Shown piece after piece: positions 8,588 to 19,161 of a stretch of 50,886 nucleotides of DNA. Source of the DNA: Acidiferrobacterales bacterium (lineage in GTDB: Bacteria > Pseudomonadota > Gammaproteobacteria > Acidiferrobacterales > JAJDNE01); NCBI GenBank assembly GCA_022340825.1, contig JAJDNE010000022.1, forward strand, positions 1 to 50,886, given 5' to 3'. Below the pieces are notes generated by a model. It saw only the letters and a list, made by a program, of their open reading frames with translations, ran no database searches and was not told where the DNA came from. The position numbers and the translations under genes were made by a program. Position 1 is the first letter of the stretch. Every line of letters starts with the position of its first letter.

Positions 8588-9727
8588 ATGAAAGCCGCTG
8601 TAAAACCTGTCCGAACGGTTAGTACACTCCGCGCTGGCACCCTGGTGCTGGCGTTGCTGGCTATTGCATCGTTGTCATCCTGCGGGGATGACGGCAACGC
8701 CAAGTCCAAGCGCGCAGGTAAAGCACAACTGGTAGAACTGGCCGAGGTGCAATTCGCGCCGGTGCAGTATGCGGCAGACCGTGCGGGTAGCCTGCGTGCC
8801 GTACGGCAAGTAAAACTCTTTAACCAGGAAGAAGGGCAGCTCGCCAGTGTGCTGGTACGACAGGGTGATCACGTCAAGCGCGGACAAATACTCGCGCGTC
8901 TTGATGCACGACTGTTGCAGGCGCAACTGGACAAGGCAATTGCCAATCGCAAACAGGCCGAGTTTGAACTGGAGCGCACCAAAAAACTGGCGCCAAAAAA
9001 ACTGATTTCGGAAAACGCCTTGTTGCAGGTACAGACCAAGCTGGAAATATCCAAGGCCGACGAAAGCGTATTACGTACGCGCCTCGATTACATGACTATT
9101 CGTGCGCCGTTTAACGGGGATATAGCCGAAAGACTGGTTGAACCCGGTGACGTCGTCTCCAAGCACACTCACATGCTGACTATCGTTGATTCCTCCAAGC
9201 TCGTCACCGATGTCCAGGTATCGGAGCTATTGGTGTCACGCCTGAATATTGGTGATCGCGCCGATGTCAGCATCGATGCACTGGGTGGTACGGTTTACCC
9301 AGGCAAGATTCTGCGCATCTATCCCACCATTGACCCGGCAACACGCCTGGGGCGTATTGAGGTGCTGCTGGATCCGGTGCCGCAAGGCGCACGTGACGGC
9401 CATTTCTGCCGGGTGACTTTATATAGTAGTGGTACTCGCCCACTGGTGGTGCCATCCGTTTCAGTTCGTCGCGACGAAATCGGTGAGTTTGTTTTCGTGG
9501 CAGATGAAAACGGCAAGGCCAAGCGTGTGCCGGTCGTCAGCGGGCTGCGCTTTGCCCGCAATGTGGAGATTCAGTCGGGGCTGGAAGAGAAGCAGAAAGT
9601 GGTTAGCAAGGGCTTTTTGGGTCTGGTAAACGGGCAGCCAATAAAGGTGGTCAACGGGCAGCCGGAAAACACCCCTGAAAAAGTCGACGAGACACCGAAA
9701 GACAAGAAGAGCACACCGAATGCGTAG
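8588..9727 (+). CDS. RND efflux periplasmic adaptor (membrane fusion lipoprotein)
   Basis: Periplasmic adaptor linking an RND pump to an outer-membrane channel, 379 residues. It has a lipoprotein signal peptide with cleavage before Cys32 (ASLSSC), a lipoyl/barrel-sandwich half (GSLRAVRQVKLFNQEEGQLA, then VLVRQGDHVKRGQILARLDA), a coiled-coil hairpin at about residues 115-160, and the second lipoyl half (LDYMTIRAPFNGDIAERLVE). A Lys/Pro-rich tail ends the protein. An AGGAG-like site (CCAAGGAGCC) precedes the ATG. The last 8 bp overlap the pump gene, so the two are translated together. No outer-membrane TolC-like gene is next to it. The exported substrate cannot be told. Confidence 0.92.
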   Translation: MKAAVKPVRTVSTLRAGTLVLALLAIASLSSCGDDGNAKSKRAGKAQLVELAEVQFAPVQYAADRAGSLRAVRQVKLFNQEEGQLASVLVRQGDHVKRGQILARLDARLLQAQLDKAIANRKQAEFELERTKKLAPKKLISENALLQVQTKLEISKADESVLRTRLDYMTIRAPFNGDIAERLVEPGDVVSKHTHMLTIVDSSKLVTDVQVSELLVSRLNIGDRADVSIDALGGTVYPGKILRIYPTIDPATRLGRIEVLLDPVPQGARDGHFCRVTLYSSGTRPLVVPSVSVRRDEIGEFVFVADENGKAKRVPVVSGLRFARNVEIQSGLEEKQKVVSKGFLGLVNGQPIKVVNGQPENTPEKVDETPKDKKSTPNA

Positions 9728-12700
9728 TGGCGGTATCGCTGCCTGGTCAATTCGCCATCCTGTCAGCACAGTCATGCTTACCCTCACCGTGGTGGTGTTG
9801 GGTGTGTTTGGACTCGGACGCCTGGCAGTGGATTTGTTGCCACACCTCATTTACCCGCAAATTCGGGTGCGCGTTCTTGATCCCGGCGTCTCTGCCAACA
9901 TCATGGAACAGAAGATCACGCGCCAGTTGGAAGAACAGTTGGCGATTACCGAGGATGCGACCCGGGTCGAATCGAGCACCGCCGAAGGCGGCACATCGGT
10001 AGATCTGCATTTCGATTACGGCAAGGATATTGATGTTGCCTTGCGCGATGCCAGTACCCGCCTCGACCGTGCCAAGCGCTTTCTGCCGGATACCATTCAG
10101 CCACCTATCATTTACAAACTGGATCCTTCACAGATACCGGTGATGGAGTTTGTTGTCAGCTCCAACCTGAAAGATCCGATGGAACTGCGTACCTGGGTTG
10201 ACGACATTTTCTCCAAGCGTTTTCTGAATTTGCCCGGTGTGGCCGCGGTCGAAGTGGGTGGCGGCGTTGAGCGCGAAATCCAGGTGCTGGTTGACCAACG
10301 GCGACTTGCTGGGCTTGGTCTTTCCGTCGAAGACGTCATTCAGGCGATCGAAAAAGGTAATGAAGATGTTTCTGCCGGCCGTATGCGTTTCGCCGGGCAG
10401 GAATACGGTGGCCGCGCAACCGGTCGGTTGGGCAGTGTCGGCGCCATTGCCGCGTTACCTATTCGCCTGGCCGGCGGCGACAGTATTTCGCTGTCCGAAG
10501 TCGCGCAGGTAATCGATACCAACAAGGACCAGCGTATCTATATAAGGTTTAACGGCACCGAGGGCGTCAAGATTTCGGTTCAGAAACAGCCAACGGCAAA
10601 TACTGTTGATGTGGCCGAGCGTGTGCGCGCTCGTTTGGGCTGGATGCAGGCGAATGGCATGGTGCCGGAAGACGTTACCGTCAGCAATATTTCCGATCAA
10701 TCCATTTATGTTCAGCGTTCGCTTAACAATGCCTCGTTGGCGGCGCTCAGTGGTGCATTGCTGGCGATGATCGTGGTCTATCTGTTCATCGGCAATATCC
10801 GCGGAACGCTGATTATTGGTACTGCCATTCCGATCTCGATCATGGTGACCTTTATCATCATGACCCTGGGCGGATTAACCCTGAACATCATGACCCTTGG
10901 CGGGCTGGCATTGGGCGTGGGCATGCTGGTCGACAATACAATTGTGATGCTGGAAAACATTGCGCGCCATCGCAAGGATGCCGGCGATTCAGGGGGGCTG
11001 GACTCGGCGACCGATGCAGCTGCCGAGGTCACCAGTGCGGTGATCGCTTCGACCACCACCAACCTAGCTGCCGTTTTGCCTTTCCTGTTTATCACCGGCC
11101 TCGTTGGCCTGCTGTTCCGTGAACTGATTTTTACCATTTCGGCAGCCATTGTTGCCTCGCTGGTGGTAGCGGTCACACTGGTGCCGAGCCTGGCCGCGCG
11201 CATGCGCGACCAGGGTCACGGGCGGTTACACGCCAGGGTGAATGAATTTGTCGAATGGGCAAGAGTGCATTACCAGCAATTGCTGAGAAAAGTGCTGGAG
11301 AAGCCGATCGCCGTGGTCGGCGCCGCCGCGGTGATGTTGGTGCTGGTGATGCCATTGTTCCTGTCGGAAAAGCAGGAGTTTTTGCCAACACTCGATGAGG
11401 GTCGGGTAAGTATCAATATCCTGACTGATTCCGGTATCTCGCTTGAAACCATGGATGAAAGTGTACGCCGCATCGAGAAACTGGTTCGGAGCCTCGGTAG
11501 TGTTGAAAGCGTTTACGCGCTCGTCGGCGGTCGCGTGTTCGGTCGCACCGAGCGTGAGACCCCGAATCGAAGCAGCCTGACGGTACAGCTTGTACCCAAA
11601 ACTGCACGAAAGCTCAGCAGCGAGGCGTGGGTGAAAAAATTTAACAAGGCGCTGGCAGATGAACAGATTGCCGGCATCAAGGTGCGCGCTCGCACGCGCG
11701 GCATTCGCGGTCTGCGTACGAGCACCTCCGAAGATGATCTGAGTGTGCGGGTGCAGGGCCCGGACCTGAATGTCCTCGCCCAGATTGGCGAAGCATTGGT
11801 CGAGCGTCTGAAGGGAACACCCGGCCTCAGGAACCTGAAGCATTCTGCAGAAGACACTCGCCAGGAGTTTTCGATCAAGATTGACCGTGAGCGCGCGACC
11901 GAGCTTGGCATCGATGTCAACACCATTGGCCGTGCCTTGAGTATCGCGCTCGACGGGTTGGTGGTCAGCGATTTCCTCGACGGTGATCGCAGTTATGACA
12001 TTCGTGTGCGCCTGCCGCAGACCGACGTCAAGAGCCCGCTGGCACTGGGTGGCCTGTTGCTGTTTGGTGAACGCGCGGGCCGCAAATCGGTTTACCTGAG
12101 CGATGTTGCCAAGGTGGAATTGGCCTCGGTGCCGGCCAACATCATGCGCGAGAATCAGCGCCGCATCATTGAAGTTAGCGCATCCCTGACCAATGATCGG
12201 TCGCTCGGTGCCACTATCGCCGATGTTAAACGCAGGCTGGCCGATTTTGATCTGCCGGCGGGTTACTACCTCTATTATGGCGGCACCGACGAGGCCCTGA
12301 AGCGTGGTCAGACCCTCACCAGTGTCTTGCTGGCCCTGGCCCTGTTCCTGGTGTTTGTGGTGATGGCGGTGCAGTACGAATCCCTGCGCAATCCTACGGT
12401 GATCCTCTTGTGTGTACCCTTCGCTATTATTGGCGTGGCACTGGGATTGCTGGTAACCGGGTTGCCACTCTCTATGCCCGTGTGGCTCGGGGTGATCATG
12501 CTGGTTGGTATCGTGGTGAACAACGCCATTGTGCTGGTCGAGTACATCGAGCTGTTGCGGCGACGCGGTATGGCGGTGGTCGAGGCAATTGTCGAAGCCG
12601 GTCGCCTGCGACTGCGACCGATCATGATGACGACCTTGACCACGGTGATCGGTATGCTGCCGCTGGCGATCGGTGTCGGCGAAGGCTCGGAAATGCTGCA

Positions 12701-12812
12701 GCCGCTGGCGGTCGCCATTGTTTCGGGCCTGTCATTTTCCATGTTTGTCAGCCTGCTGGTGGTTCCCGCCATGTATGTACTGATTTCCGGGCGCGAGACG
12801 CAGTCAGCTTGA
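9720..12812 (+). CDS. RND-family efflux permease (AcrB/HAE1-like)
   Basis: Proton-driven inner-membrane pump of 1030 residues, the usual size. It begins with the first membrane helix and RHPVSTVMLTLTVVVLGVFG, followed by a large periplasmic loop. A block of helices follows at about 340-500 with GLALGVGMLVDNTIVMLENI (the helix-4 region holding the proton-relay Asp). A second periplasmic loop follows at about 560-855. The second helix block from about 860 includes MLVGIVVNNAIVLVEYIELL and MMTTLTTVIGMLPLA. This pattern is a drug- or hydrophobe-type RND protein, not a heavy-metal CusA type. It shares 8 bp with the adaptor gene. There is no regulator gene nearby to hint at the inducer. Confidence 0.93.
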   Translation: MRSGGIAAWSIRHPVSTVMLTLTVVVLGVFGLGRLAVDLLPHLIYPQIRVRVLDPGVSANIMEQKITRQLEEQLAITEDATRVESSTAEGGTSVDLHFDYGKDIDVALRDASTRLDRAKRFLPDTIQPPIIYKLDPSQIPVMEFVVSSNLKDPMELRTWVDDIFSKRFLNLPGVAAVEVGGGVEREIQVLVDQRRLAGLGLSVEDVIQAIEKGNEDVSAGRMRFAGQEYGGRATGRLGSVGAIAALPIRLAGGDSISLSEVAQVIDTNKDQRIYIRFNGTEGVKISVQKQPTANTVDVAERVRARLGWMQANGMVPEDVTVSNISDQSIYVQRSLNNASLAALSGALLAMIVVYLFIGNIRGTLIIGTAIPISIMVTFIIMTLGGLTLNIMTLGGLALGVGMLVDNTIVMLENIARHRKDAGDSGGLDSATDAAAEVTSAVIASTTTNLAAVLPFLFITGLVGLLFRELIFTISAAIVASLVVAVTLVPSLAARMRDQGHGRLHARVNEFVEWARVHYQQLLRKVLEKPIAVVGAAAVMLVLVMPLFLSEKQEFLPTLDEGRVSINILTDSGISLETMDESVRRIEKLVRSLGSVESVYALVGGRVFGRTERETPNRSSLTVQLVPKTARKLSSEAWVKKFNKALADEQIAGIKVRARTRGIRGLRTSTSEDDLSVRVQGPDLNVLAQIGEALVERLKGTPGLRNLKHSAEDTRQEFSIKIDRERATELGIDVNTIGRALSIALDGLVVSDFLDGDRSYDIRVRLPQTDVKSPLALGGLLLFGERAGRKSVYLSDVAKVELASVPANIMRENQRRIIEVSASLTNDRSLGATIADVKRRLADFDLPAGYYLYYGGTDEALKRGQTLTSVLLALALFLVFVVMAVQYESLRNPTVILLCVPFAIIGVALGLLVTGLPLSMPVWLGVIMLVGIVVNNAIVLVEYIELLRRRGMAVVEAIVEAGRLRLRPIMMTTLTTVIGMLPLAIGVGEGSEMLQPLAVAIVSGLSFSMFVSLLVVPAMYVLISGRETQSA

Positions 12813-12935
12813 TGGAATAAAATCCCGCGTTTCGCGGTCTATCCCTCCATAAGAACACGAGGAACTTGGCGGTAAAGAGGAAAATCCCCGCTTTTCGGCA
12901 AGAACCAGAACATAAAGCACTGAAGGAGAGCAACA

Positions 12936-13409
12936 TTGATTAATATGAAACGTAGATCGTTCCTGCGCGCGACCGCAGCCAGTGGCGTGGTTGCAGTGGC
13001 AACCGCCACGGGCCTGCTGAAGCCAACGCAGGTGCTGGCCGCATCCTGGCCAACCAAGGCCTTTGAGGCGAAAACTGTGGACGATGCGCTCAAGGGGCTG
13101 TTCGGCACCTCGCAGCGCAGCCAGAGCAAAGATGTCGAAATCACCGCCAATATTCAGGCAGAGAACGGCGCATCGGTACCGGTTGCGGTACGGGCCAATA
13201 TGCCCAATGTCACCGCGGTAGGAATTTACGTTCACGAAAATGTGCAGCCGTTGGCGGCCAACGTTAGTGTTACCGGTGGTGCCGGGTACTTGCGTGCCAA
13301 TATAAAGATGGCGAAGACGTCGATGGTGGAATTTGTTGCCCAGGCAGGCGGCAAGCTCTACACCAACTCGGTCAAGATCAAGGTCACTGCCGGCGGTTGC
13401 GGCGGTTAA
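12936..13409 (+). CDS. soxY: Sulfur carrier protein SoxY
   Basis: Periplasmic carrier subunit that holds thiosulfate-derived sulfur on a C-terminal cysteine during Sox oxidation. It has a Tat signal (RRSFLRATAASG), then the SoxY domain (about residues 40-150), and ends in the hallmark GGCGG with Cys155. Length is 157 residues from the TTG at 12936. That TTG has AGGAG 7 nt upstream, whereas the in-frame ATG at 12945 is 16 nt from it, so I favour TTG; the Tat motif is kept either way. soxZ follows after 27 nt. No soxAX, soxB or soxCD genes are in the window, so this pair is separate from any main sox cluster. Confidence 0.93.
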   Translation: MINMKRRSFLRATAASGVVAVATATGLLKPTQVLAASWPTKAFEAKTVDDALKGLFGTSQRSQSKDVEITANIQAENGASVPVAVRANMPNVTAVGIYVHENVQPLAANVSVTGGAGYLRANIKMAKTSMVEFVAQAGGKLYTNSVKIKVTAGGCGG

Positions 13410-13436
13410 TGCAGGACAGAGACGAGAGGATTTATT

Positions 13437-13754
13437 ATGGCTAGAAAAATGCAAATGCGTGCCCGCAAGGTCGGCGATATCGCAGAGTTAATGGTTCGGG
13501 TGGCACATCCGATGGAAACCGGGTTGCGCAAGGATAAGGAGACCGGTAAGAAAATACCGGCCCATTTCATTCAGAACATGACAGTAAGTCACAACGACAA
13601 GGTAGTGGTGACAGCGGATCTCGGAATTGCTATCTCGAAGAATCCGATCATGGGTTTTGGCCTTGTTGGTGCCAAGAGCGGCGATAAAGTGACTGTTTCC
13701 TGGAGCGACAACCAGGGTGAAAAGGATTCGCAGACGATCAGCATTAGCGTCTGA
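13437..13754 (+). CDS. soxZ: Sulfur-compound chelating protein SoxZ
   Basis: Partner of SoxY; the two form the SoxYZ heterodimer on which thiosulfate or sulfide is oxidised in the periplasm. It has 105 residues with no signal peptide, consistent with export bound to the Tat-exported SoxY. Family traits: MQMRARKVGDIAELMVRVAH at the start, HPMETGLRKDKETGKKIPAH in the first half, and the immunoglobulin-like pattern ending DSQTISISV. The start is set by GAGAGGA upstream of the ATG. A strong terminator begins 30 nt after the stop, so soxYZ probably close the transcript. Confidence 0.94.
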   Translation: MARKMQMRARKVGDIAELMVRVAHPMETGLRKDKETGKKIPAHFIQNMTVSHNDKVVVTADLGIAISKNPIMGFGLVGAKSGDKVTVSWSDNQGEKDSQTISISV

Positions 13755-13783
13755 CTTCCACGGCCCGGCAGGATCAGGGGCAG

Positions 13784-13816
13784 AAAAACCCCGCGACAGA
13801 CGTCGCGGGGTTTTTT
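13784..13816. terminator. Bidirectional intrinsic terminator between soxZ and the FGGY kinase
   Basis: Perfect 10-bp stem ACCCCGCGAC/GTCGCGGGGT with loop AGAC, preceded by a run of A and followed by six T. It can stop transcripts from soxYZ on the plus strand and from the kinase gene on the minus strand. Confidence 0.92.
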
Positions 13817-13828
13817 GTTGTCCAGACT

Positions 13829-15109
13829 TTACGGATTGCCGAGGGCCAGCAGGGCGGTGCCGTAGGCGGCATCGACCGATATGGGCGGCAATATCGGCAC
13901 ACCCAATCTCTGTTCTCGCATTTGGGTCCAGGCATTGTTAACACTACCACCGCCGGTGGTATATACCCGACCTAACTCCGGTGCACCCAATTCGGTCAGT
14001 AGTTTGTACCCTTGCTGTTCAATTGCCGCGATCCCTTCAAGAAGAGCCTGAAAAAAGATCACTGGTTCGTCCGGCACTGGCTCGATTCGTGGCTCGAGAT
14101 CCGGATCGTTGACCGGGAAACGCTCTCCCCGACCGACCAGGGGATAGTAATCGAGTCCGGTTGACCTATCCGGCTGCAGTTTCTCGCTCAGGCGGGAGAT
14201 TTCGTTATCAGTGAAATAATGCTTCAGCACTGCACCGCCGGTGTTGGACGCGCCACCGGCCAACCAACGGTCCCCCAGGCGGTGGCTATAGATTCCGTGC
14301 TCGGCGGAGAATACCGGCTTGTCAGACAAGAGCTTTAACACCAGGGTCGATCCGAGCGAGGTCACTGCGTCACCCGGTTCACTTGCACCGCTGGCGAGAA
14401 AGGCAGCGACGCTATCGGTAGTGCCGCCTACGATCTCGGTTTGCGGGTCTAATCCCAGCGACGCCGCAACGTCGGGGTGCACGGTCGCGAGCACCTCGCC
14501 CGGCGCCACCACCCTCGGTAACAATTCCTGCGAAATTCCCAGCGCGCCAAGCCATGTTGGCCAGGTCAGCCGTTCCGCATCAAAACCGAGTTTCAATGCA
14601 TTGTTGTAGTCACTATGGGAAAAATCGCCGGTCAGGCGCCCGCTGAGCCAGTCGGCCTGGTGCTGAATGCGAATACTGTCGGTATCCGGCACCTGTTGCA
14701 GTAACCAAAGTGCCTTGGCCAGGCTACTGCTGGCACTTAAGGCAGCGGAATTCGCCGGGGCGACTTCAGCGATGCGCCCGGCCTGTTGCCGCGCCCGCCG
14801 GTCGTTATACATCAATGCCGGCGTCAGCGGCGTGCCATCGCGGTTGCATAGCAGTACGGTGGCGGAAGTACCGTCGAAGGCGATGCGCCGGATTTTTTTT
14901 AGGCTGCACTGGCTGGCAAGTACCGCCAGGCTCTGCGTCAGCGCGTCCCACCACAAGGCGGCGTCCTGCGAAACCTGATCGTTATTTTGATCCGGTGCCG
15001 GCAGTTCGCTGTCGGCACGGGCAACCGGTTGGCGCTCGCTGTCGATAACTATGGCCCGGCAACCACTGGTGCCGAAATCAATACCGAGGTAGAGGCCAGA
15101 TGCAGTCAG
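13829..15109 (-). CDS. FGGY-family carbohydrate kinase (xylulokinase-like), non-canonical start
   Basis: Phosphorylates a sugar or polyol with ATP in the cytoplasm; the exact substrate cannot be told. The N-terminus carries the phosphate-1 motif YLGIDFGTSGCRAIVID, then AFDGTSATVLL. TDSVAAFLASG and the ATP-site glycines TTGGGSVNNAWTQM follow later. The first ATG/GTG/TTG in this frame is a TTG at 14956, beyond the phosphate-1 motif, so it cannot be the true start. Between the queF stop (15125) and the motif the only plausible codons are ATC (15115) and CTG (15109). I picked CTG because GGGGA lies 5 nt upstream, giving about 426 residues. The frame is the same as that of queF, so stop readthrough or a sequence error are alternatives. 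Confidence 0.72.
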   Translation of the reverse strand: MTASGLYLGIDFGTSGCRAIVIDSERQPVARADSELPAPDQNNDQVSQDAALWWDALTQSLAVLASQCSLKKIRRIAFDGTSATVLLCNRDGTPLTPALMYNDRRARQQAGRIAEVAPANSAALSASSSLAKALWLLQQVPDTDSIRIQHQADWLSGRLTGDFSHSDYNNALKLGFDAERLTWPTWLGALGISQELLPRVVAPGEVLATVHPDVAASLGLDPQTEIVGGTTDSVAAFLASGASEPGDAVTSLGSTLVLKLLSDKPVFSAEHGIYSHRLGDRWLAGGASNTGGAVLKHYFTDNEISRLSEKLQPDRSTGLDYYPLVGRGERFPVNDPDLEPRIEPVPDEPVIFFQALLEGIAAIEQQGYKLLTELGAPELGRVYTTGGGSVNNAWTQMREQRLGVPILPPISVDAAYGTALLALGNP

Positions 15110-15124
15110 CGTGATCCCCGCACT

Positions 15125-15517
15125 TTAGCTGACCCGAACCGGCGGCGTTTCACCCTGCCAGCCTGGCTGCCGGTGCTCGACCACGACGTTGGTATAGATA
15201 CCACCGCGGACATTGAATTCTGCACGCAGTCGCATGTAGCGCGGATCGGTGGCGGCCACCAGGTCATCCAGGATCTTGTTGGTCACTGCTTCGTGGAAGC
15301 CGCCTTCATCACGGTAGGACCAGTAATAGAGTTTCAGCGACTTAAGCTCCACGCATTTACGGTCCGGAATGTAATCCAGGTACAGCGTGGCGAAGTCCGG
15401 CTGGCCGGTTTTCGGGCACAGGCAGGTAAACTCCGGCGACTCGATCTCGATGGTATAATCGCGCTCCGGATGCGGATTTTCGAAAGTCTCCAGATCTTTG
15501 CTGGGCTTGGTAGGCAT
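15125..15517 (-). CDS. queF: NADPH-dependent 7-cyano-7-deazaguanine reductase QueF (short type)
   Basis: Reduces preQ0 to preQ1 in queuosine biosynthesis for tRNA modification. It has 130 residues, the short single-domain form like that of Bacillus rather than the long E. coli form. The nucleophile Cys34 and Asp41 lie in CPKTGQPDF, matching the Cys/Asp pair seven residues apart in the Bacillus enzyme. The QueF signature is [17 protein letters not shown], and the His/Glu region FHEAVTNKI follows. AAGGAA upstream of the ATG supports the start. It is divergent from smc. The downstream kinase lies in the same frame just past the TAA. Confidence 0.95.
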   Translation of the reverse strand: MPTKPSKDLETFENPHPERDYTIEIESPEFTCLCPKTGQPDFATLYLDYIPDRKCVELKSLKLYYWSYRDEGGFHEAVTNKILDDLVAATDPRYMRLRAEFNVRGGIYTNVVVEHRQPGWQGETPPVRVS

Positions 15518-15655
15518 TTCTGATTCCTTGTGCTAGCTTTGCGTGTCTTCGGCGCCAGCGCCGGGCGGCGCAGGTCGCGATAGTAGAGCACGCGATAATA
15601 AACCATTGGAACGAATTGTAACTGACTCGGTAATCCTTTACCTGTTGTATCCCGA

Positions 15656-18600
15656 ATGCACCTGAAAAAAATCAAGCTCGCAGGATTCAAGTCCTTCGTT
15701 GACCCGACCACGATCCCGATCACCAGCTCGATGACGGGCATTGTTGGCCCCAACGGTTGCGGAAAATCCAACGTGATCGACGCCATTCGCTGGGTCATGG
15801 GCGAAAGCTCGGCCAAGCACCTGCGCGGCGACTCCATGGCCGATGTCATCTTCAGCGGCTCCAACTCTCGCAAGCCGGTGGGCAAGGCCAGTGTCGAACT
15901 GATCTTTGACAATACCGACGGCAAGGCGCCGGGTCAGTATGCCAGCTACGCCGAGATCGCGATCCGGCGTGAGGCCACCCGCGACGGCACCTCGACCTAT
16001 TTTCTCAACAAGACCAAATGCCGCCGCAAGGACATAACCGATATTTTTCTTGGTACCGGTCTCGGCCCGCGCACCTATTCCATTATTGAACAGGGCATGG
16101 TCACGCGCATCATCGAGTCCAAGCCGGAAGACCTGCGTGGATTCCTTGAAGAGGCGGCCGGTATCTCGCGCTACAAAGAGCGCCGTCGCGAAACCGAGAA
16201 CCGCATTCGTCATACGCGCGAGAATCTCGATCGTGTCAACGATATTCGCAGCGAGCTGGAGAAACAGCTGGCGCGCCTGAAACGCCAGGCCAGCAATGCC
16301 GCACGTTACAAAGAACTGAAAAAGGAAGAGCGCCTGCTTCACGCGCAGTTACTGGCCCTGCGCTGGAAGAATCAGGAAGCGCGCCTGCAGGAAACCGATA
16401 GCGTTCTCGCCACCAAGCAGGTGGAGCTGGAAAAACTCATTGCCGCCCAGCGCGAGATCGAAGCGGCCATCGAGTCGATTCGTGCCGAGCAGGTGGAAGC
16501 CAACGAGGCGCTGAACAAGGTGCAGGAAGAGTTCTATACCCTCGGCGGCGAAATCTCCAACGTCGAGCAGGCAATCCAGTATGCGCGTGACACCCGTTCG
16601 CAGCAGGTGCGCGAGCACGAACAGGTGAATCACTCCTGGGAAGAGGCCACGCAGCACCTGGCCTCGGACATGGAAACCATTGAAACCCTGAGTCGCCTGC
16701 TGGAAGAGAAAGAACCGGAAGTCACGCGCGCCATTGAGCTGCGCGAGTCCGCGGTGGAGGATCAGCGCGAGGCCGAGCAGAACATGCAGACCTGGCAAAG
16801 CGAGTGGGAAACCTTCAGCGAGGCCTCGGCCGAACCGGAGAAGGTGCGCGAGATCCAGCGTGCCCGCATCGTTCAACTGGAGAGCCACCTTACCCAGCTG
16901 AATGAACGCAGCCGCAAACTTGCAGAAGAAGCGGAAACTATCGCACGGCAACTGACCGACTCCGACCTGCAGCATATGCGCCAGACCGCAAAGCAGGCCG
17001 ACCAGGACCTGGAGCAGCAGGCCCAGGCACTGGAAGCGCTTGAGTCACGTATTCGCAACAACAAGGCGGCACGCGAGCAGGTCACCGACGAACTGGAAGA
17101 AAAACGCGGTGAGCGTCAGTCACTGGCCGGTCGCCTTGCATCGCTGCAGGAATTGCAGGATGCGGCACAGGGCAAGCACGACAGCGCAGTACAGGACTGG
17201 CTGGCCAGCCAGGGGCTTGGTGATGCACCACGCCTGTCCGGCCGCATTGACGTGGAATCGGGTTGGGAGCGTGCCGTTGAGCGAGTGATGGGCATGCACC
17301 TGAATGCCGTGTGTGTCGACGATCTCAATCGTTTCGGAAATGCTATTGGTGAAATCCAGCAATCGGACCTGATGCTGCTCGACACCAACGGCGCCGCCGC
17401 CGGCAGCACCGGAAATGGCAGACGCCTGAGCCAGATGGTGCGCAGTGATGTACCGGTCGACAGTTTCCTGTCATCGGTTCACGTCTGCGAATCGGTTGCC
17501 GAGGCGATGGCCATGCGCGATCAGCTGGCAACAGGCGAAAGCGCCATTACCCGAGACGGTGTCTGGGTCGGCAAGAACTGGATCAGCCTTGCTAGCGAGG
17601 ACAGTGCCCGCAACGGTATTCTGCGACGCGAACAGGAAATCCAGTTGCTGGAAGAAAAGCTGGCGACGCTGGACCAGTCCATTGGCAACCTGCAGACCCA
17701 GGCCAGCGCCATGCGAGATGAACTGGAGTCACTGGAAGCCGAGCGCGATGAAAGTCGCCGTGCGCTCAATGACACCAACCGTGAACGCGCTGGAGTATTC
17801 GAGCAACTGGGCCACAAGGAAGCGCGTCTGGAACAATTGCAGTCACGCCGGAGCCAGGTCGGGAATGAACTGACCGAGGTGAAAGCCCAACTGCAGCATG
17901 ACGAGCAGGAGATGGCATCTGCCCGTGCCCTGTTATCGGAGGCAGAGGGCGAGCGTGGTGAGCACGATCAGCGACGCCAGGAACTACAGGCTAAACGCAT
18001 CCAGTTACAGGATCGTCTTGAACTTACCCGCACCAACGCCGCCGCCGCGCGCGAGAATGCCCATGAACTTGAGATCGAGCGTCAGCGGATGCGCACGACG
18101 GTCGACTCCACCCAGCAGAGCGTGGCGCGTCTCAAGGGCCAGCTGCAGCACCTGGAACAGCGGCGCGAAGAACTGGCCAGCAAATTGTCCCAGGGTGATC
18201 AGCCGGAAATCGAACTGAAAGCAAAACTCGAACAGTATTTACAGAAACGTCTGGAAGTCGAGCAGCGCCTTAATGCCGCGCGCGACGTTGCCGGTGGACT
18301 GGGTGGTCGTCTGCGCGAGCAGGAACAGAATCGTTCAATTCAGGAAAAACGCGTACAACAACAACGCGAGGACATGGAAACTGATCGTGTTCGTCGTCAG
18401 GAGATTATGGTGCGCCGTGACACCCTGGTGGAACAGGCACAGGAAACCGGCCATGAGTTGCCGCAGGTCGTGGAAGAGTTGCCGGCGGACGCTTCCGAAA
18501 GTCAATGGCAGGAACAACTAGGTTCGGTAGAAACCAAAATATCGCGTCTCGGTGCGATAAACCTGGTGGCAATTGAAGAATTCGAGGAAGAGTCTGAGCG

Positions 18601-19161
18601 CAAGCAGTACCTCGACAAGCAGCACGAAGACCTGACCAAGGCCATGGAAACCCTGGAAGAGGCGATGCGCAAGATCGATCGCGAGACCCGCACGCGCTTC
18701 AAGGAAACCTTTGACCGGGTAAACACCGGTGTCCAGGAATTTTTCCCGAAACTGTTCGGTGGTGGCCATGCCTACCTGGAGCTGACCGACGAGGATCTGC
18801 TGACTGCCGGCGTTGCGGTGATGGCGCGGCCACCGGGTAAACGCAACAGCACGATTCACCTGCTGTCAGGTGGTGAGAAGGCGCTGACCGCGGTGGCGAT
18901 GATATTCTCGATTTTCCAGCTGAATCCGGCGCCTTTCTGCCTGCTGGATGAGGTTGATGCACCGTTGGACGATGCCAACGTCGAGCGCTATTCGCAGACG
19001 CTGGAGTCCTTGTCTGAGCACACGCAGCTGATTTACATTACTCATAACAAAATCAGCATGGAAAAAGCAGATGTGCTGATCGGCGTTACCATGTCCGAGC
19101 CGGGTGTATCGCGACTGGTAGCCGTCGATGTCGACGAAGCTATGGAGATGGTCGCGAATCA

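Noticed and set aside
12820-12835. Short hairpin CCGCG-TTT-CGCGG after the RND pump gene.
   Set aside because: Five pairs only and no T tail; too weak to call a terminator.
15518-15655. Divergent queF/smc gap searched for promoters and a preQ1 riboswitch.
   Set aside because: Only poor hexamer matches were found and no preQ1 aptamer pattern was seen before queF.
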